Source: Oscillospiraceae bacterium (GTDB lineage Bacteria; Bacillota_A; Clostridia; Oscillospirales; Oscillospiraceae). From it: DNA of 64,000 nt. A program made the translations under genes and the position numbers. The DNA lies in assembly GCA_015067895.1 (NCBI GenBank), contig SVLP01000002.1, positions 1 to 64,000 on the forward strand. The letters are read 5' to 3'. The notes below the pieces were generated by a model. The model had not been told where the DNA came from, did not search any database, and saw only the letters and a list, made by a program, of their open reading frames with translations. Positions within the stretch are counted from its first letter, which is position 1. Each line of letters starts with the position of its first letter. Shown here one piece after another: positions 1 through 7,596 of the stretch.

Positions 1-129
1 GGTGAGCACGGCGGTGACCCCGTTTCCGTCGAGTTCTGCCACAAGATCGGCCTGGACTATGTCTCCTGCTCCCCCTTCCGTGTTCCCATCGCCCGCCTGG
101 CCGCCGCTCAGGCCGCCATCAAGGGCTAA
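1..129 (+). CDS. ppdK: Pyruvate, phosphate dikinase, C-terminal end (partial)
   Basis: Frame 1 is open from the window edge and gives 42 residues ending in a TAA. They include GEHGGDP and the run [20 protein letters not shown], the conserved C-terminus of the PEP/pyruvate-binding TIM barrel of PPDK; the Cys of CSPFRVP corresponds to the catalytic acid of the family. PPDK reversibly converts pyruvate, ATP and phosphate to PEP, AMP and pyrophosphate, a usual glycolytic step in anaerobic Clostridia. The 5' part lies outside the window. An intrinsic terminator follows 16 bases after the stop. Confidence 0.95.
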   Translation, partial: GEHGGDPVSVEFCHKIGLDYVSCSPFRVPIARLAAAQAAIKG

Positions 130-145
130 TCCTGAATACCGCGAT

Positions 146-174
146 CCCCGGCTCTTCGGAGCCGGGGATTTTTC
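146..174 (+). terminator. Intrinsic terminator after ppdK
   Basis: A 9-bp GC-rich stem (CCCCGGCTC / GAGCCGGGG) with a TTCG tetraloop is followed by ATTTTT. The AT-rich stretch from here to about 373 holds no convincing gene. Confidence 0.9.
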
Positions 175-373
175 GATAGGTTAATATTTCGTTGGGAAGT
201 AGGGATGAATGAGGAATTTACTATTTGAAGTGTTGAATTCGTTTAGATTTTAGTATGGAGAGCATGTAGAGGAACAAACTGATAATTAATCCCAGCCATA
301 AAGTGAGTCTAAATAAATACTATACGTCAGAAACGTCTGTATTCTTTTCTGAAGTAGAGATATTATCAGTTGG

Positions 374-592
374 TTACTTCACCTTTCCCAATCCGTACAG
401 CGCATGCTTGCCGACTTCGGTTTCGCCGAAGAGCTGAACCTTGGCCTGGTGGTCATCCGTGGCGTACAGCGGGATCTGATCGGGAGGTGTCAGAATGCCG
501 ATAGACACGAGCTTCAGGCGAAGATCCATGATGCTGCCTGGAAGCTGAAGGAGCAGGGTATCGTGTCCGTGGTCGATGACTGCGGTAATCAT
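374..592 (-). CDS. Small island protein, probably truncated at the C-terminus
   Basis: 72 residues from ATG 592, one base after the stop of the ArdA-like pseudogene, so translational coupling is likely. It begins MITAVIDHGHDTLLLQLPG and resembles, from memory, N-terminal parts of longer proteins found beside ArdA-type genes in clostridial mobile elements. The reading frame closes abruptly after YGLGKVK and the DNA then becomes AT-rich, which suggests a 3' deletion. Function unknown; probably a remnant of a mobile island rather than a working gene. Confidence 0.55.
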   Translation of the reverse strand: MITAVIDHGHDTLLLQLPGSIMDLRLKLVSIGILTPPDQIPLYATDDHQAKVQLFGETEVGKHALYGLGKVK

Positions 593-593
593 C

Positions 594-1688
594 TTACATC
601 CCTCCCAATGTGATGGACTCTTCATCAACAGGGCGAAGAATCTCCTCCAGAGAACAGGCGTCGTTCATACAGACAAAACCGCCATCGACGAAGCGGCCTT
701 CGTATTCGGCTATCAAATGTTCGCCGAACTGCTGGTGATCGAAGAAGTCCTCCAGATCCGGGTGAAGCGTGTATTCGCTGTTCCGCTCGATGAAGTAACG
801 GCTGACATCACTTTCGTCCGCTGTACCGGGGATGAAGACGAAATCCTCCATCCGGCCTGCAATGGCCACAATGGATGCGGCATCGGTTCTTCCGGCATAG
901 CTGATTACAGCAGTCAGCTTGTCCAGATTCATGTCGGCGGAGTTGATGGACTCGACTACACGGTTTGCTTCGTAGATGCCCTCGTCGGTCAGGATCTGCT
1001 TCAGCCGATCAAACCAAGCGGGGCTGTTGGTGCTGATGTCCTCCAGTGTGAAGTTCAGATCACTGACAGAACCGGCACCCAGGCGATACATGGCCTTGGT
1101 GATGGTGAGACTGTCGCAGGGGAGGTAGAGGTATTCGATCTTACCGTTGTACTGCGCTGCCGCAGTGACCAGGGATTCGCCGCTGTAGTCATAGTCCGGG
1201 AACACCGTGCCATCGTAGACCTCCTCGAAAGGGATTTCGTCATTTCGGAACAGGAGACCGAACTCAGTTGCCCTGCCCTTGCCGGAGCGGATGAGTTACC
1301 GCCCGATGGCAGCGAAGTCGGTACGCTGCTGTTCCTCACGGGACATTGCTCCGTGGATGGTGAGATAGTGGGCCTTGCCGACGGCCTCCATACGGCTCAG
1401 ATTCTGGATGACGGTGTAGCAGGGGAGATTGAAGGTCAGGTTGATGAGATCCCTGGGTTCGTGGAATCTTTCATATCGCTTGACCAGATAGTTCAGCTCG
1501 TCCAGATCCAGGAACTGGTCTTCCAACACAGACAGAGCGGTAGGTTCCTGAACAGACAGAATGAAGATGCTGTCGGAGTGGGGAGCGGCAGGGTGCAGCT
1601 GTTCGAGTTTGGACTGAAGTTCGCTGTCGGTACAGGGAAACTTGATGTCTGCGTAGTTGTCGCCCCATCTGACGGTAACGGTAATCAT
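594..1688 (-). pseudogene. ArdA-like antirestriction protein, interrupted by an in-frame TAA
   Basis: Two open segments lie in the same frame: 130 residues from ATG 1688 (MITVTVRWGDNYADIKF...) and about 233 residues down to 594. Only a TAA at 1298-1296 separates them. The sequence immediately after the stop (LIRSGKGRATEFGLLFRND) reads as normal acidic/amphipathic protein, and the downstream segment has no start codon with a ribosome site, so this looks like one ~364-residue gene with a nonsense mutation. The content, rich in Asp/Glu with repeated YLxLPCD and LNYL segments, resembles ArdA-type DNA-mimic proteins, which block type I restriction during conjugation. A GGAGGG site precedes ATG 1688. 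The family call is moderate; the interruption is directly visible. Confidence 0.65.
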
Positions 1689-2063
1689 TCAGTTCGGCCC
1701 TCCTTTCCGTCGCTTGCCGGTGTAGTTGCCGGTTCTGGCAATCTTCAGGGCGGTGATGATGTGGTCATACATCTGAGGGGAGATGATCCGGTCATTGGAC
1801 AGTTCGCTGAGGGTCACGGCCTGGGTTCCGATACAGATGTCCTTGGCGCAGTTGATGAGGATGTACTCGTTGGGAGTGCAGCCGGTGTGCGCCATATCCG
1901 CAAAGAGGATCTCGTTCTTGAGGACATGAGGCTTGACTTTGCTCCACAGCCGCCGCTGAGCGGTCAATAGATAGATTGCAGAGAGCACCTTGGGATCGGA
2001 GTCGCCTCTGTTTTTGACCGCTTCCCGGAAAAGCTGACAGTGGATCTTGCTTGCAAAATTCAT
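1689..2063 (-). CDS. Small mobile-element protein (DUF6075-like)
   Basis: 124 residues from ATG 2063, chosen because GAGGT lies 7 bases upstream; the open frame extends further but has no ribosome site. The sequence MNFASKIHCQLFREAVKN, then LSAIYLLTAQRRLWSKVKP, matches my memory of a short conserved protein found next to antirestriction genes in clostridial conjugative elements. Its stop abuts the ATG of the ArdA-like pseudogene with no gap, so the three leftward genes were one operon. Biochemical role unknown. Confidence 0.65.
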   Translation of the reverse strand: MNFASKIHCQLFREAVKNRGDSDPKVLSAIYLLTAQRRLWSKVKPHVLKNEILFADMAHTGCTPNEYILINCAKDICIGTQAVTLSELSNDRIISPQMYDHIITALKIARTGNYTGKRRKGGPN

Positions 2064-2100
2064 GGATGTTACCTCGCTTTCTGAAATGTGATTAGGAAAC

Positions 2101-2136
2101 AAAAAAGCCGGTCGTTTGTGTTTCAAAACGACCGGC
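2101..2136 (-). terminator. Hairpin with T-run upstream of the island genes
   Basis: An 11-bp stem (GCCGGTCGTTT / AAACGACCGGC) ends in TTTTTT when read leftward. It would stop leftward transcription arriving from the tmRNA side before it enters the island genes, or act as a leader attenuator. Confidence 0.65.
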
Positions 2137-2287
2137 TGGAGATACAAAAATAGCAAGCAGTGATGATTCTGCTTGCTGGTTCAGTTGGCGATATTTCGTT
2201 TACACATGAGTTCAATCCCCCTCAGTACGGGAAAACACCATCAAAATATCTATGGAATTGAACAGCGAAAACAGGGGTATGGAATGC

Positions 2288-2316
2288 GAAAAACCCCGAC
2301 GTGGTCGGGGTTTTTC
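2288..2316 (-). terminator. Terminator of tmRNA
   Basis: A near-perfect inverted repeat (AAAAACCCCGAC / GTCGGGGTTTTT) with a 3-base loop lies 30 bases beyond the tmRNA 3' end. The A/T flanks make it a terminator on either strand. Confidence 0.8.
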
Positions 2317-2345
2317 GGGGATATATCTTTTTTGTATCCCTATTA

Positions 2346-2694
2346 TGGTGGAGCTGAGGGGAATCGAACCCCTGTCCGAAAGCAACTTGACAAGACTTTC
2401 TCCGGGCGCAGTTTGTTATTTACATTCCCTTTGCCGCACGGGAACAAACACCCTTACGGCATTGGTAGCTTCATGATGCATGGTACGCGCAAAGCTTAGC
2501 GTACGCACGTGCTCCACTAAGATGACACCCGAGCCCGGCTCGTGGACCTTCCGGGGCGGATGCGCGCCTAATTAGGCAGCGATGGCAACAGGATAGTTGT
2601 CAGTTAAATTTAGAAAGTTACCCGTTTTATCGTGGTCAGGTGCCACGGCCCGCTTATCCAGCCTCACTACCCCCGTCGAAACCAGTACAGCCCC
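2346..2694 (-). ncRNA. ssrA: tmRNA (ssrA)
   Basis: A 349-nt transfer-messenger RNA. Read leftward it starts GGGGCTGTACTGGTTTCGAC, the canonical 5' end, and finishes GTTCGATTCCCCTCAGCTCC plus ACCA. The acceptor helix GGGGCUG / CAGCUCC pairs along its length with one G-U. The tag reading frame ends DNYPVAIAA followed by TAA at 2574-2572; the resume codon is probably ACT or a neighbouring codon and I cannot fix it. tmRNA with SmpB rescues stalled ribosomes; smpB lies 1.5 kb upstream on the same strand. Confidence 0.97.
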
Positions 2695-2718
2695 AGGTAT
2701 AGGAGATTGGAGATTTGA

Positions 2719-2764
2719 GAGTGGAGATTGAAGATACATGATCTCCAATCTTCAATCTCCACTC
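2719..2764. repeat. 17-bp inverted repeat between ppiase gene and ssrA
   Basis: GAGTGGAGATTGAAGAT and its exact reverse complement flank a 12-base loop. It sits just after the cyclophilin gene and just before ssrA. It lacks a T-run, so it is a weak terminator candidate and may instead be a small mobile palindrome. Confidence 0.7.
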
Positions 2765-2775
2765 TTCACTCTTGA

Positions 2776-3312
2776 TTAGAAACGGCCGTAGGGATCGGGG
2801 AGCTTGGTGGGCTCGGGGTAGGTCTCGCCGTGGGTGTCCACGGTGATGGAGGCGATCTTTTGCTCCTCCAGGGGGCGATCCATCCGGTTGGTCTTGACCT
2901 TGGCGATGGCGTCCACGACCTCCATGCCGCTGGTCACCTTGCCGAAGCCGGCGTACTGCATGTCCAGGTGCTTGGCATCGGCATGCATGATGAAGAACTG
3001 GGAACCGGCGGAGTTGGGGGACTGGCTTCTTGCCATGGACAGAACGCCGCGCTTGTGCTTCAGGTCGTTCTTGAAGCCGTTGAAGAAGAACTCGCCCTTG
3101 ATGCAGTAGCCGGGGCCGCCCATGCCGGTGCCCTCGGGGCAGCCGCCCTGGATCATGAAGCCGGGGATGACGCGATGGAAGATCAGGCCGTTGTAATAGC
3201 CCTTGTTTGCCAGGGAGATGAAGTTATAGACGCTCTGGGGTGCCTTCTCGGGGTACAGCTCGCCGGTGATGACGCCGCCGTTTTCCATGGTAATGGTGAA
3301 AGTAGGATTCAT
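2776..3312 (-). CDS. Cyclophilin-type peptidyl-prolyl cis-trans isomerase
   Basis: 178 residues, the length of a single-domain cyclophilin, from ATG 3312 with AAGGAG upstream. The catalytic signature FHRVIPGFMIQGG lies near residues 46-57 and GSQFFI near 103-108. It has no signal peptide, so it is cytoplasmic. Cyclophilins isomerise Xaa-Pro bonds during folding. It stands between ssrA and two small membrane-protein genes on the same strand. Confidence 0.95.
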   Translation of the reverse strand: MNPTFTITMENGGVITGELYPEKAPQSVYNFISLANKGYYNGLIFHRVIPGFMIQGGCPEGTGMGGPGYCIKGEFFFNGFKNDLKHKRGVLSMARSQSPNSAGSQFFIMHADAKHLDMQYAGFGKVTSGMEVVDAIAKVKTNRMDRPLEEQKIASITVDTHGETYPEPTKLPDPYGRF

Positions 3313-3325
3313 TTGGATTGCTCCT

Positions 3326-3709
3326 TTACTTGGATTCTATGTTGTGGGTCGCGAGCCACTGCTCGAAACGATCCCGGTTGGTCAGGTTGGATTCGATGCG
3401 GAGAAGAATCTTGCTGTCAAAGTCCATGAGGATAATCTCACCTAATGCATTACGGTGGCAGGTGGCAATCTGCGTAGCATTTACCTTCCTGATAAATCTG
3501 CCACGGAAATCCTTTTCCGTCAGCGAGTGCTCAAAAACTGCAATCGTGTGGTTCTTTGCGATCAGAATGATCACCGCTAACGGCAGAAACACCCATGCAG
3601 CGGCATCAGGGCCGAGAAGAAAGCAAACGACAAGAAACGGAAACACGGCAATCAACCAATACTTCATCAGTCCCAACTTCCGGGTCTTCATGATGTAGGT
3701 GGGACTCAT
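3326..3709 (-). CDS. Small membrane protein, paralogue A
   Basis: 127 residues from ATG 3709 with AAAGGAG upstream. Two hydrophobic segments near residues 15-50 are followed by a polar C-terminal domain (NHTIAVFEHSLTEKDFRGRF... NLTNRDRFEQWLATHNIESK). The next gene upstream encodes a clear paralogue with the same C-terminus. The hydrophobic hairpin plus beta-rich tail resembles small PH-like (bPH/YcxB-type) membrane proteins, but this is inference. Function unknown. Confidence 0.8.
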   Translation of the reverse strand: MSPTYIMKTRKLGLMKYWLIAVFPFLVVCFLLGPDAAAWVFLPLAVIILIAKNHTIAVFEHSLTEKDFRGRFIRKVNATQIATCHRNALGEIILMDFDSKILLRIESNLTNRDRFEQWLATHNIESK

Positions 3710-3722
3710 AGGGAATGCTCCT

Positions 3723-4163
3723 TTACTTGGATTCTATGTGGTGGGTCGCGAGCCACTGCTCAAAACGGTCCCGGTTGGTCATGTTGGATTCGACACAGAG
3801 CAGCTTTTTGCTGTCTGCATCCACAAGGATGATCTCGCCCAGAAAATTTCTGCGGTATCCGGAAATTTGCGAGGTTTTGATTTTCACAGAGAGCTCGCCG
3901 CGCCAGGTCTTCTCCGTCAGCGTATTATCCTTGACTTCAATCGTGTGGTTTTTCTTCCAGATCAGAAAGTAGCTGATGACCATCATGATCGCCATGCTGC
4001 CGTAGATACTGAACATACCCAAGGCTTTGCTTTGGGGGATCAGACCATTCTGCATCAGGTTCATCACCAAATACATAAGTCCGATCGGGGGAAACATCGT
4101 CAAAAGCAGGTATTTCATTCGTCCTGCTTTCTGTGGACGCATGAGGAAGGAATTCGCACTCAT
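3723..4163 (-). CDS. Small membrane protein, paralogue B
   Basis: 146 residues from ATG 4163, one base after the smpB stop, with AAGGAG inside the 3' end of smpB, so it is probably translated from the smpB transcript. Two membrane segments near residues 17-65 precede a C-terminal domain (KKNHTIEVKDNTLTEKTW ... NMTNRDRFEQWLATHHIESK) that duplicates paralogue A. The shared C-terminal 20 residues are nearly identical at DNA level too, pointing to a recent tandem duplication or gene conversion. Function unknown. Confidence 0.8.
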   Translation of the reverse strand: MSANSFLMRPQKAGRMKYLLLTMFPPIGLMYLVMNLMQNGLIPQSKALGMFSIYGSMAIMMVISYFLIWKKNHTIEVKDNTLTEKTWRGELSVKIKTSQISGYRRNFLGEIILVDADSKKLLCVESNMTNRDRFEQWLATHHIESK

Positions 4164-4164
4164 A

Positions 4165-4635
4165 TCAATACCGCTCCTTCATGGCGCGGTCGATCTGACG
4201 CTTGGCGTCCCGCTCGGCGGCGGACTGGCGTTTGTCGTAGAGCTTTTTGCCCTTGCACAGGCCGACCTTGACCTTGACCCGGCTGCCCTTGAAGTAGACC
4301 TCCAGGGGGATCAGGGAGTAGCCGTCCTGCTTGACCTTGCCGTAGAGCCGCATGATCTCCCGCTTGTGCATCAGCAGTCTGCGGGGGCGGCGGGAGTCCA
4401 CGTTGAACCGGTTGCCCTGCTCATAGGGGGAGATGTGCATCTGGTTGACCAGCAGCTCGCCGTCCTTGATGCCGCACCAGGCATCCTTCAGGTTCAGGGT
4501 GCCCTTGCGGATGGACTTGACCTCGGTGCCGACCAATTCGATACCGGCCTCGTAGTCCTCCTCGATGAAGTATTCGTGACGGGCCTCCCGGTTCCGGGCC
4601 ATCACCTTGATGCTCTGCTTTTCCAGGGGGTTCAC
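4165..4635 (-). CDS. smpB: SsrA-binding protein SmpB
   Basis: 156 residues. SmpB binds the tRNA-like domain of tmRNA and places it in the ribosomal A site during trans-translation. Recognisable family segments are [40 protein letters not shown] and the basic C-terminal tail [19 protein letters not shown]. The start is a GTG at 4635 with GAAAGG upstream; an internal ATG at codon 12 (MARNREARH) is also possible. Its RNA partner lies nearby on the same strand. Confidence 0.97.
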   Translation of the reverse strand: MNPLEKQSIKVMARNREARHEYFIEEDYEAGIELVGTEVKSIRKGTLNLKDAWCGIKDGELLVNQMHISPYEQGNRFNVDSRRPRRLLMHKREIMRLYGKVKQDGYSLIPLEVYFKGSRVKVKVGLCKGKKLYDKRQSAAERDAKRQIDRAMKERY

Positions 4636-4673
4636 CGCCTTTCGTACATTCTGAAACCATTATAACACGCTTG

Positions 4674-5330
4674 TCAAGTACCAAACAGATAATCGTACAA
4701 TTCCCTCGTGCTATGGAATGCAAACTCACACCGCTGGGTCATATACTCAATGATCTCCGGCGCGTCCTGGCGGCACCAAAGGGCGGCGGCGATGGGGACA
4801 GAAGCGGCCTTAGCCATGTCCAGTCCCGTTTTCAGATCATCCACCACCAGAAGCTCGGCAGGGGAGAGGTGATAGGTCTCCATGATCCGCTTCAGCGGGT
4901 AGGGGTCGGGCTTGCAGATGGGATCGTCCTTGCAGAAGATCATGTCCGGGCGGATGCCGATGTGCAGGTCATAATCCCGCTCGATGGTCTCCCGGCTGGA
5001 GAGGGATGCCACGCAGACAAGGCCTCCTCTGCGCTTCTGCTCCAGGATGATCTCCCGGATGCCCTCACAGACCGGCGGGATGTGGGTCTTTGCGTATTCC
5101 TTCCACATCAGATATTCCTCACGCCCCTCCTCGGGGGTGAAGTTGTAGCGGATGCGCAGGAAGTCGGCAAATTCATATTGGAAGCACCAGCGGACGAATT
5201 CCGGGTGGTCCATCCACTCGCCGGGCCGGAATTTCTCCAGGGCCTCCAGGAAGCAGGGATAGTTCACCGCGATCTCACTGGCGACCACGGTGTCGTCGTG
5301 GTCCAGAACAAGGCAGGAGTATTTCAGCAT
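4674..5330 (-). CDS. HAD-superfamily hydrolase
   Basis: 218 residues. Motif I is LDHDDTV with D10 as nucleophile and D12 as acid/base; an SLSSRE segment supplies motif II, KPDP the motif III lysine, and VVDD the metal-binding motif IV. A helical cap lies between motifs I and II, as in class I phosphatases of the phosphoglycolate phosphatase type. Substrate unknown. Its start overlaps the end of the zinc-ribbon gene by seven bases, so the two are co-translated. Confidence 0.88.
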   Translation of the reverse strand: MLKYSCLVLDHDDTVVASEIAVNYPCFLEALEKFRPGEWMDHPEFVRWCFQYEFADFLRIRYNFTPEEGREEYLMWKEYAKTHIPPVCEGIREIILEQKRRGGLVCVASLSSRETIERDYDLHIGIRPDMIFCKDDPICKPDPYPLKRIMETYHLSPAELLVVDDLKTGLDMAKAASVPIAAALWCRQDAPEIIEYMTQRCEFAFHSTRELYDYLFGT

Positions 5331-5584
5331 TTCTCTTTCTCCAGTCGTTTCATCTCCGGAATCGTCCTAGACTGGCCGCAGCCGGGACATTCCAGAACAT
5401 TCCAGATGAATCGGGTTTTTCCAATGGCGTCCGGGTGGAGGTTGCGGCTCCGGGCCTGCTCCGGTGTCAGGATCGCGTCACGTTTTGAGATAACCATCTG
5501 TTTGCCGCATCTGGGGCAGAAGTGTTTTTTGAAGCGGGCATAGATGGGATCGTTCCAGATTCGCTGGATGTTGATGTATTTCAT
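5324..5584 (-). CDS. Zinc-ribbon protein
   Basis: 86 residues with two CPxCG knuckles (CPRCGK near residue 23 and CPGCGQ near residue 67), enough to bind one structural zinc. No catalytic motif is seen. The gene overlaps the HAD hydrolase start and begins just downstream of an interspersed palindromic repeat. Function unknown. Confidence 0.75.
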   Translation of the reverse strand: MKYINIQRIWNDPIYARFKKHFCPRCGKQMVISKRDAILTPEQARSRNLHPDAIGKTRFIWNVLECPGCGQSRTIPEMKRLEKEKC

Positions 5585-5606
5585 AGAAAGGCCTCATTCT
5601 GAAAAA

Positions 5607-5684
5607 ATGTAGGGAACGGCCTGTGTGCCGTTCCTGTCGGGGCGGTTTCATCGTGGACAGCACGCAGGCCGTTCCTTACGAAAT
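5607..5684. repeat. Interspersed palindromic repeat, GTAGGGAACGGCC family, copy 1
   Basis: The outer arms TGTAGGGAACGGCCTGTGTG and CACGCAGGCCGTTCCTTACG are inverted repeats around a variable centre. The same arms occur in the valS leader. A short MITE/REP-like element with no coding capacity. Confidence 0.75.
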
Positions 5685-5728
5685 CATTGTAGCATTTCCA
5701 AGGGAATCAGGCAACCATAAAATAGCGG

Positions 5729-5757
5729 TTGCTATTTACGAACAAATGTGCTATAAT
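5729..5757 (+). promoter_or_regulatory. dinB operon promoter with LexA-like box
   Basis: TTGCTA and TATAAT are separated by exactly 17 bases. Between them lies CGAACAAATGTGCT (5739-5752), matching 11 of 14 positions of the Gram-positive SOS box CGAACATATGTTCG. A LexA bound here would occlude the promoter, in line with damage induction of a Y-family polymerase. Confidence 0.65.
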
Positions 5758-5784
5758 ATAGAAAACGAACCGGGAGGGGAGACC

Positions 5785-6054
5785 ATGGGAGAACTGAATA
5801 CACCCATCGATGTGATCTCCGTCTGCGAGGCCTCCGGGGAGATCAAGCCCCTGCGATTTCGTATGGAGGACACGGATCATAAGCTCCGCCGCATCGACAT
5901 CGACCAGGTGATCTCCACCCGCAAAATTCAGTATGTGGGCATCGAGGCCCACATCTTCCTGTGCCGGGCGGTGGTGGAGGGCCAGGAGTGGCTCTTCGAG
6001 CTGAAATACACCATCCGAAGCCACTGCTGGTGCCTGTTCCGGAGGATTTTGTGA
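5785..6054 (+). CDS. Small conserved protein upstream of dinB
   Basis: 89 residues from ATG 5785 with GGGAGGGGAG upstream. The sequence (SGEIKPLRFRMEDTDHKLRR..., then VEGQEWLFELKYTIRSHCW) is compact and beta-rich with no membrane segment. Its TGA overlaps the dinB ATG by one base, and both are behind the same SOS-type promoter. I recall similar small genes immediately before clostridial dinB, which suggests a role linked to lesion bypass, but no function is known to me. Confidence 0.8.
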   Translation: MGELNTPIDVISVCEASGEIKPLRFRMEDTDHKLRRIDIDQVISTRKIQYVGIEAHIFLCRAVVEGQEWLFELKYTIRSHCWCLFRRIL

Positions 6055-7361
6055 TGGCAGAGAAAGTGATATTTCATGTGGATGCCAATTCGGCGTTCCT
6101 GAGCTGGTCGGCGACCTACCGGGTCAAGGTGCTGGGGGAGGAGCTGGATCTTCGTACCGTGCCCTCCGTGGTGGCAGGGGATAAGGAGTCCCGGCACTCC
6201 ATCATCCTGGCCAAATCCGGCCCTGCGAAAAAATATGGTATCCAGACGGGGGAGCCGCTGTTTCAGGCGCTGGAGAAATGCCCCGACCTCAAAATCGTGG
6301 AGCCGGACTATTCCCTCTATGTCGAATGCAGCCGCCACTTCGTGGAGGTGCTGCGGCAGTTCAGCCCCGTGGTGGAGCAGTATTCCATCGACGAAGCCTG
6401 GGTGGACATGACGGGTACCCAGCGGCTCTTCGGTCCGCCGGTGCTGGCGGCGGATGCCCTGCGGCGAAAAGTTCTGGATGAGCTGGGATTTACCGTCAAT
6501 GTAGGCATTTCCAGCAACAAATTGCTGGCCAAAATGGCGGGGGATTTTGAAAAGCCCAACAAGATCCACACCCTCTTTCCCGAGGAGGTGCCGACTAAGA
6601 TGTGGCCCCTGCCGGTGCGGGATCTCTTTCTGGTGGGCGCGGCCACGGAGCGTAAGCTGCGTCTGCTGGGCATCTATACCATCGGGGATCTGGCCCACGC
6701 GGACGTGGGCCTGCTGCGCCGGAAGCTGGGCAAGCACGGCGAGACCATCTGGCACTACGCCAACGGCCGCAACGCGGAGCTGGTGACCCCGGAGCCCGCC
6801 GAGGCCAAGGGCTTCGGCAATTCGGTGACCACGGCGAAGGATGTGACCTCCACCGAGGAGGCCCATCAGGTCATCTTAAGTCTGATGGAGACGGCGGCCA
6901 TGCGGATGCGCCGGGAGGGGATGTACGGCTCCTGCGTGTCCGTCCATCTGCGCACCAATGAATTCAGGCATTTCTCCCACCAGTCCAAGCTCAGCTGCGC
7001 CACCAACATCACCCGGGAGCTCTACCGTCAGGCGGCCCGGGTCTTCGACGAGATGTGGGATCGGAAAACGCCCCTGCGCCAGCTGGGCGTTCAGATCACG
7101 GAGCTCAGCGACCGGCCCTACCAGCAGTACGATTTCTTTTCAGGTCTCAGTCCCCAGCAGTACGAACGGAAGATGCGCCTGGACGAGACGGTGGATGCCC
7201 TCCGGGATAAATTTGGAGAAGATATTTTAAGACGGGCCAAATTCGCCAATGACCCGGGCGGGCACATGGCCGGAGGTCTGGACAAGGCCAGACGGACGGG
7301 CATCACCAAGCCCATCCCGGGGGAGATCCCAAGGAATCGTCGTGCGGAAGTGAAGGCGTGA
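6054..7361 (+). CDS. dinB: DNA polymerase IV (Y family)
   Basis: 435 residues. The palm motif FHVDANSAF (D10) and YSIDEAWVD (D113, E114) supply the catalytic carboxylates; a helix-hairpin-helix region near residues 190-215 and a C-terminal little-finger domain follow. DinB performs low-fidelity translesion synthesis. The start ATG overlaps the stop of the preceding small gene, with GGAGG upstream. The stop codon lies inside the first GTGAAGT motif of a hairpin array, so the repeat abuts or reaches into the gene end. Confidence 0.95.
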   Translation: MAEKVIFHVDANSAFLSWSATYRVKVLGEELDLRTVPSVVAGDKESRHSIILAKSGPAKKYGIQTGEPLFQALEKCPDLKIVEPDYSLYVECSRHFVEVLRQFSPVVEQYSIDEAWVDMTGTQRLFGPPVLAADALRRKVLDELGFTVNVGISSNKLLAKMAGDFEKPNKIHTLFPEEVPTKMWPLPVRDLFLVGAATERKLRLLGIYTIGDLAHADVGLLRRKLGKHGETIWHYANGRNAELVTPEPAEAKGFGNSVTTAKDVTSTEEAHQVILSLMETAAMRMRREGMYGSCVSVHLRTNEFRHFSHQSKLSCATNITRELYRQAARVFDEMWDRKTPLRQLGVQITELSDRPYQQYDFFSGLSPQQYERKMRLDETVDALRDKFGEDILRRAKFANDPGGHMAGGLDKARRTGITKPIPGEIPRNRRAEVKA

Positions 7362-7505
7362 AGTTATGGCTTGCGCCATAGTGAAGTATTGCGCTGCTGC
7401 GCAAAGTGAAGTAAAGTGTGCCAAAACACTTGCGAAGCAAACTTCACTGTATCGCAACTTCACGCGCGAAGCGCACTTCACGTGCAGCAAGGCACACTTC
7501 GTTCA
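7358..7505. repeat. Mini-hairpin array A
   Basis: Short hairpins of 4-6 bp stems (TATGGC/GCCATA, TTGCGC/GCGCAA, TTGC/GCAA, GCGC/GCGC and others) are separated by GTGAAGT in the left half and ACTTCAC in the right half. The left-half spacers are the reverse complement of the right-half ones, so the whole block is also a large inverted repeat. It begins on the dinB stop codon. Related arrays occur near 52.0 and 52.8 kb. Confidence 0.75.
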
Positions 7506-7551
7506 CAGGAAAAGCCCGCATTTGCAATTGCAAATGCGGGCTTTTCCTGTG
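7504..7551 (-). terminator. 48-bp perfect palindrome, original terminator of tRNA-Thr
   Basis: CACAGGAAAAGCCCGCATTT is followed by a self-complementary centre and its exact inverse. Read leftward it follows directly on the tRNA-Thr 3'-end copy at 7550-7596, so before integration it was presumably the terminator of that tRNA gene. Confidence 0.75.
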
Positions 7552-7596
7552 GAGCTAGTGACCTGACTCGAACAGGCGACCTTCTCATTACGAGTG
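7550..7596. repeat. Attachment site repeat, distal copy (tRNA-Thr 3' end)
   Basis: 47 bases identical to the 3' part of the tRNA-Thr gene at 16011-16057, starting TGGAGCTAGTGACCTGACTC and ending TTACGAGTG. The match stops abruptly in the anticodon arm. It is the copied tRNA end expected when a tyrosine recombinase integrates into a tRNA gene, and it marks the left boundary of the element. Confidence 0.95.

Noticed and set aside
200..370. Second copy of the ssrA 3' end that would mark the far boundary of the ArdA island
   Set aside because: I searched for the GGTGGAGCTGAGGGG end and found only weak partial similarity near 255-275.
1055..1339. Alternative-frame protein spanning the TAA of the ArdA-like pseudogene
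   Set aside because: Arg/Ser-rich composition typical of a shifted frame; the interrupted frame is the one with family-like sequence.
2173..2499. Open frame overlapping the tmRNA
   Set aside because: It reads through the tRNA-like domain on the opposite strand; the RNA gene is certain.
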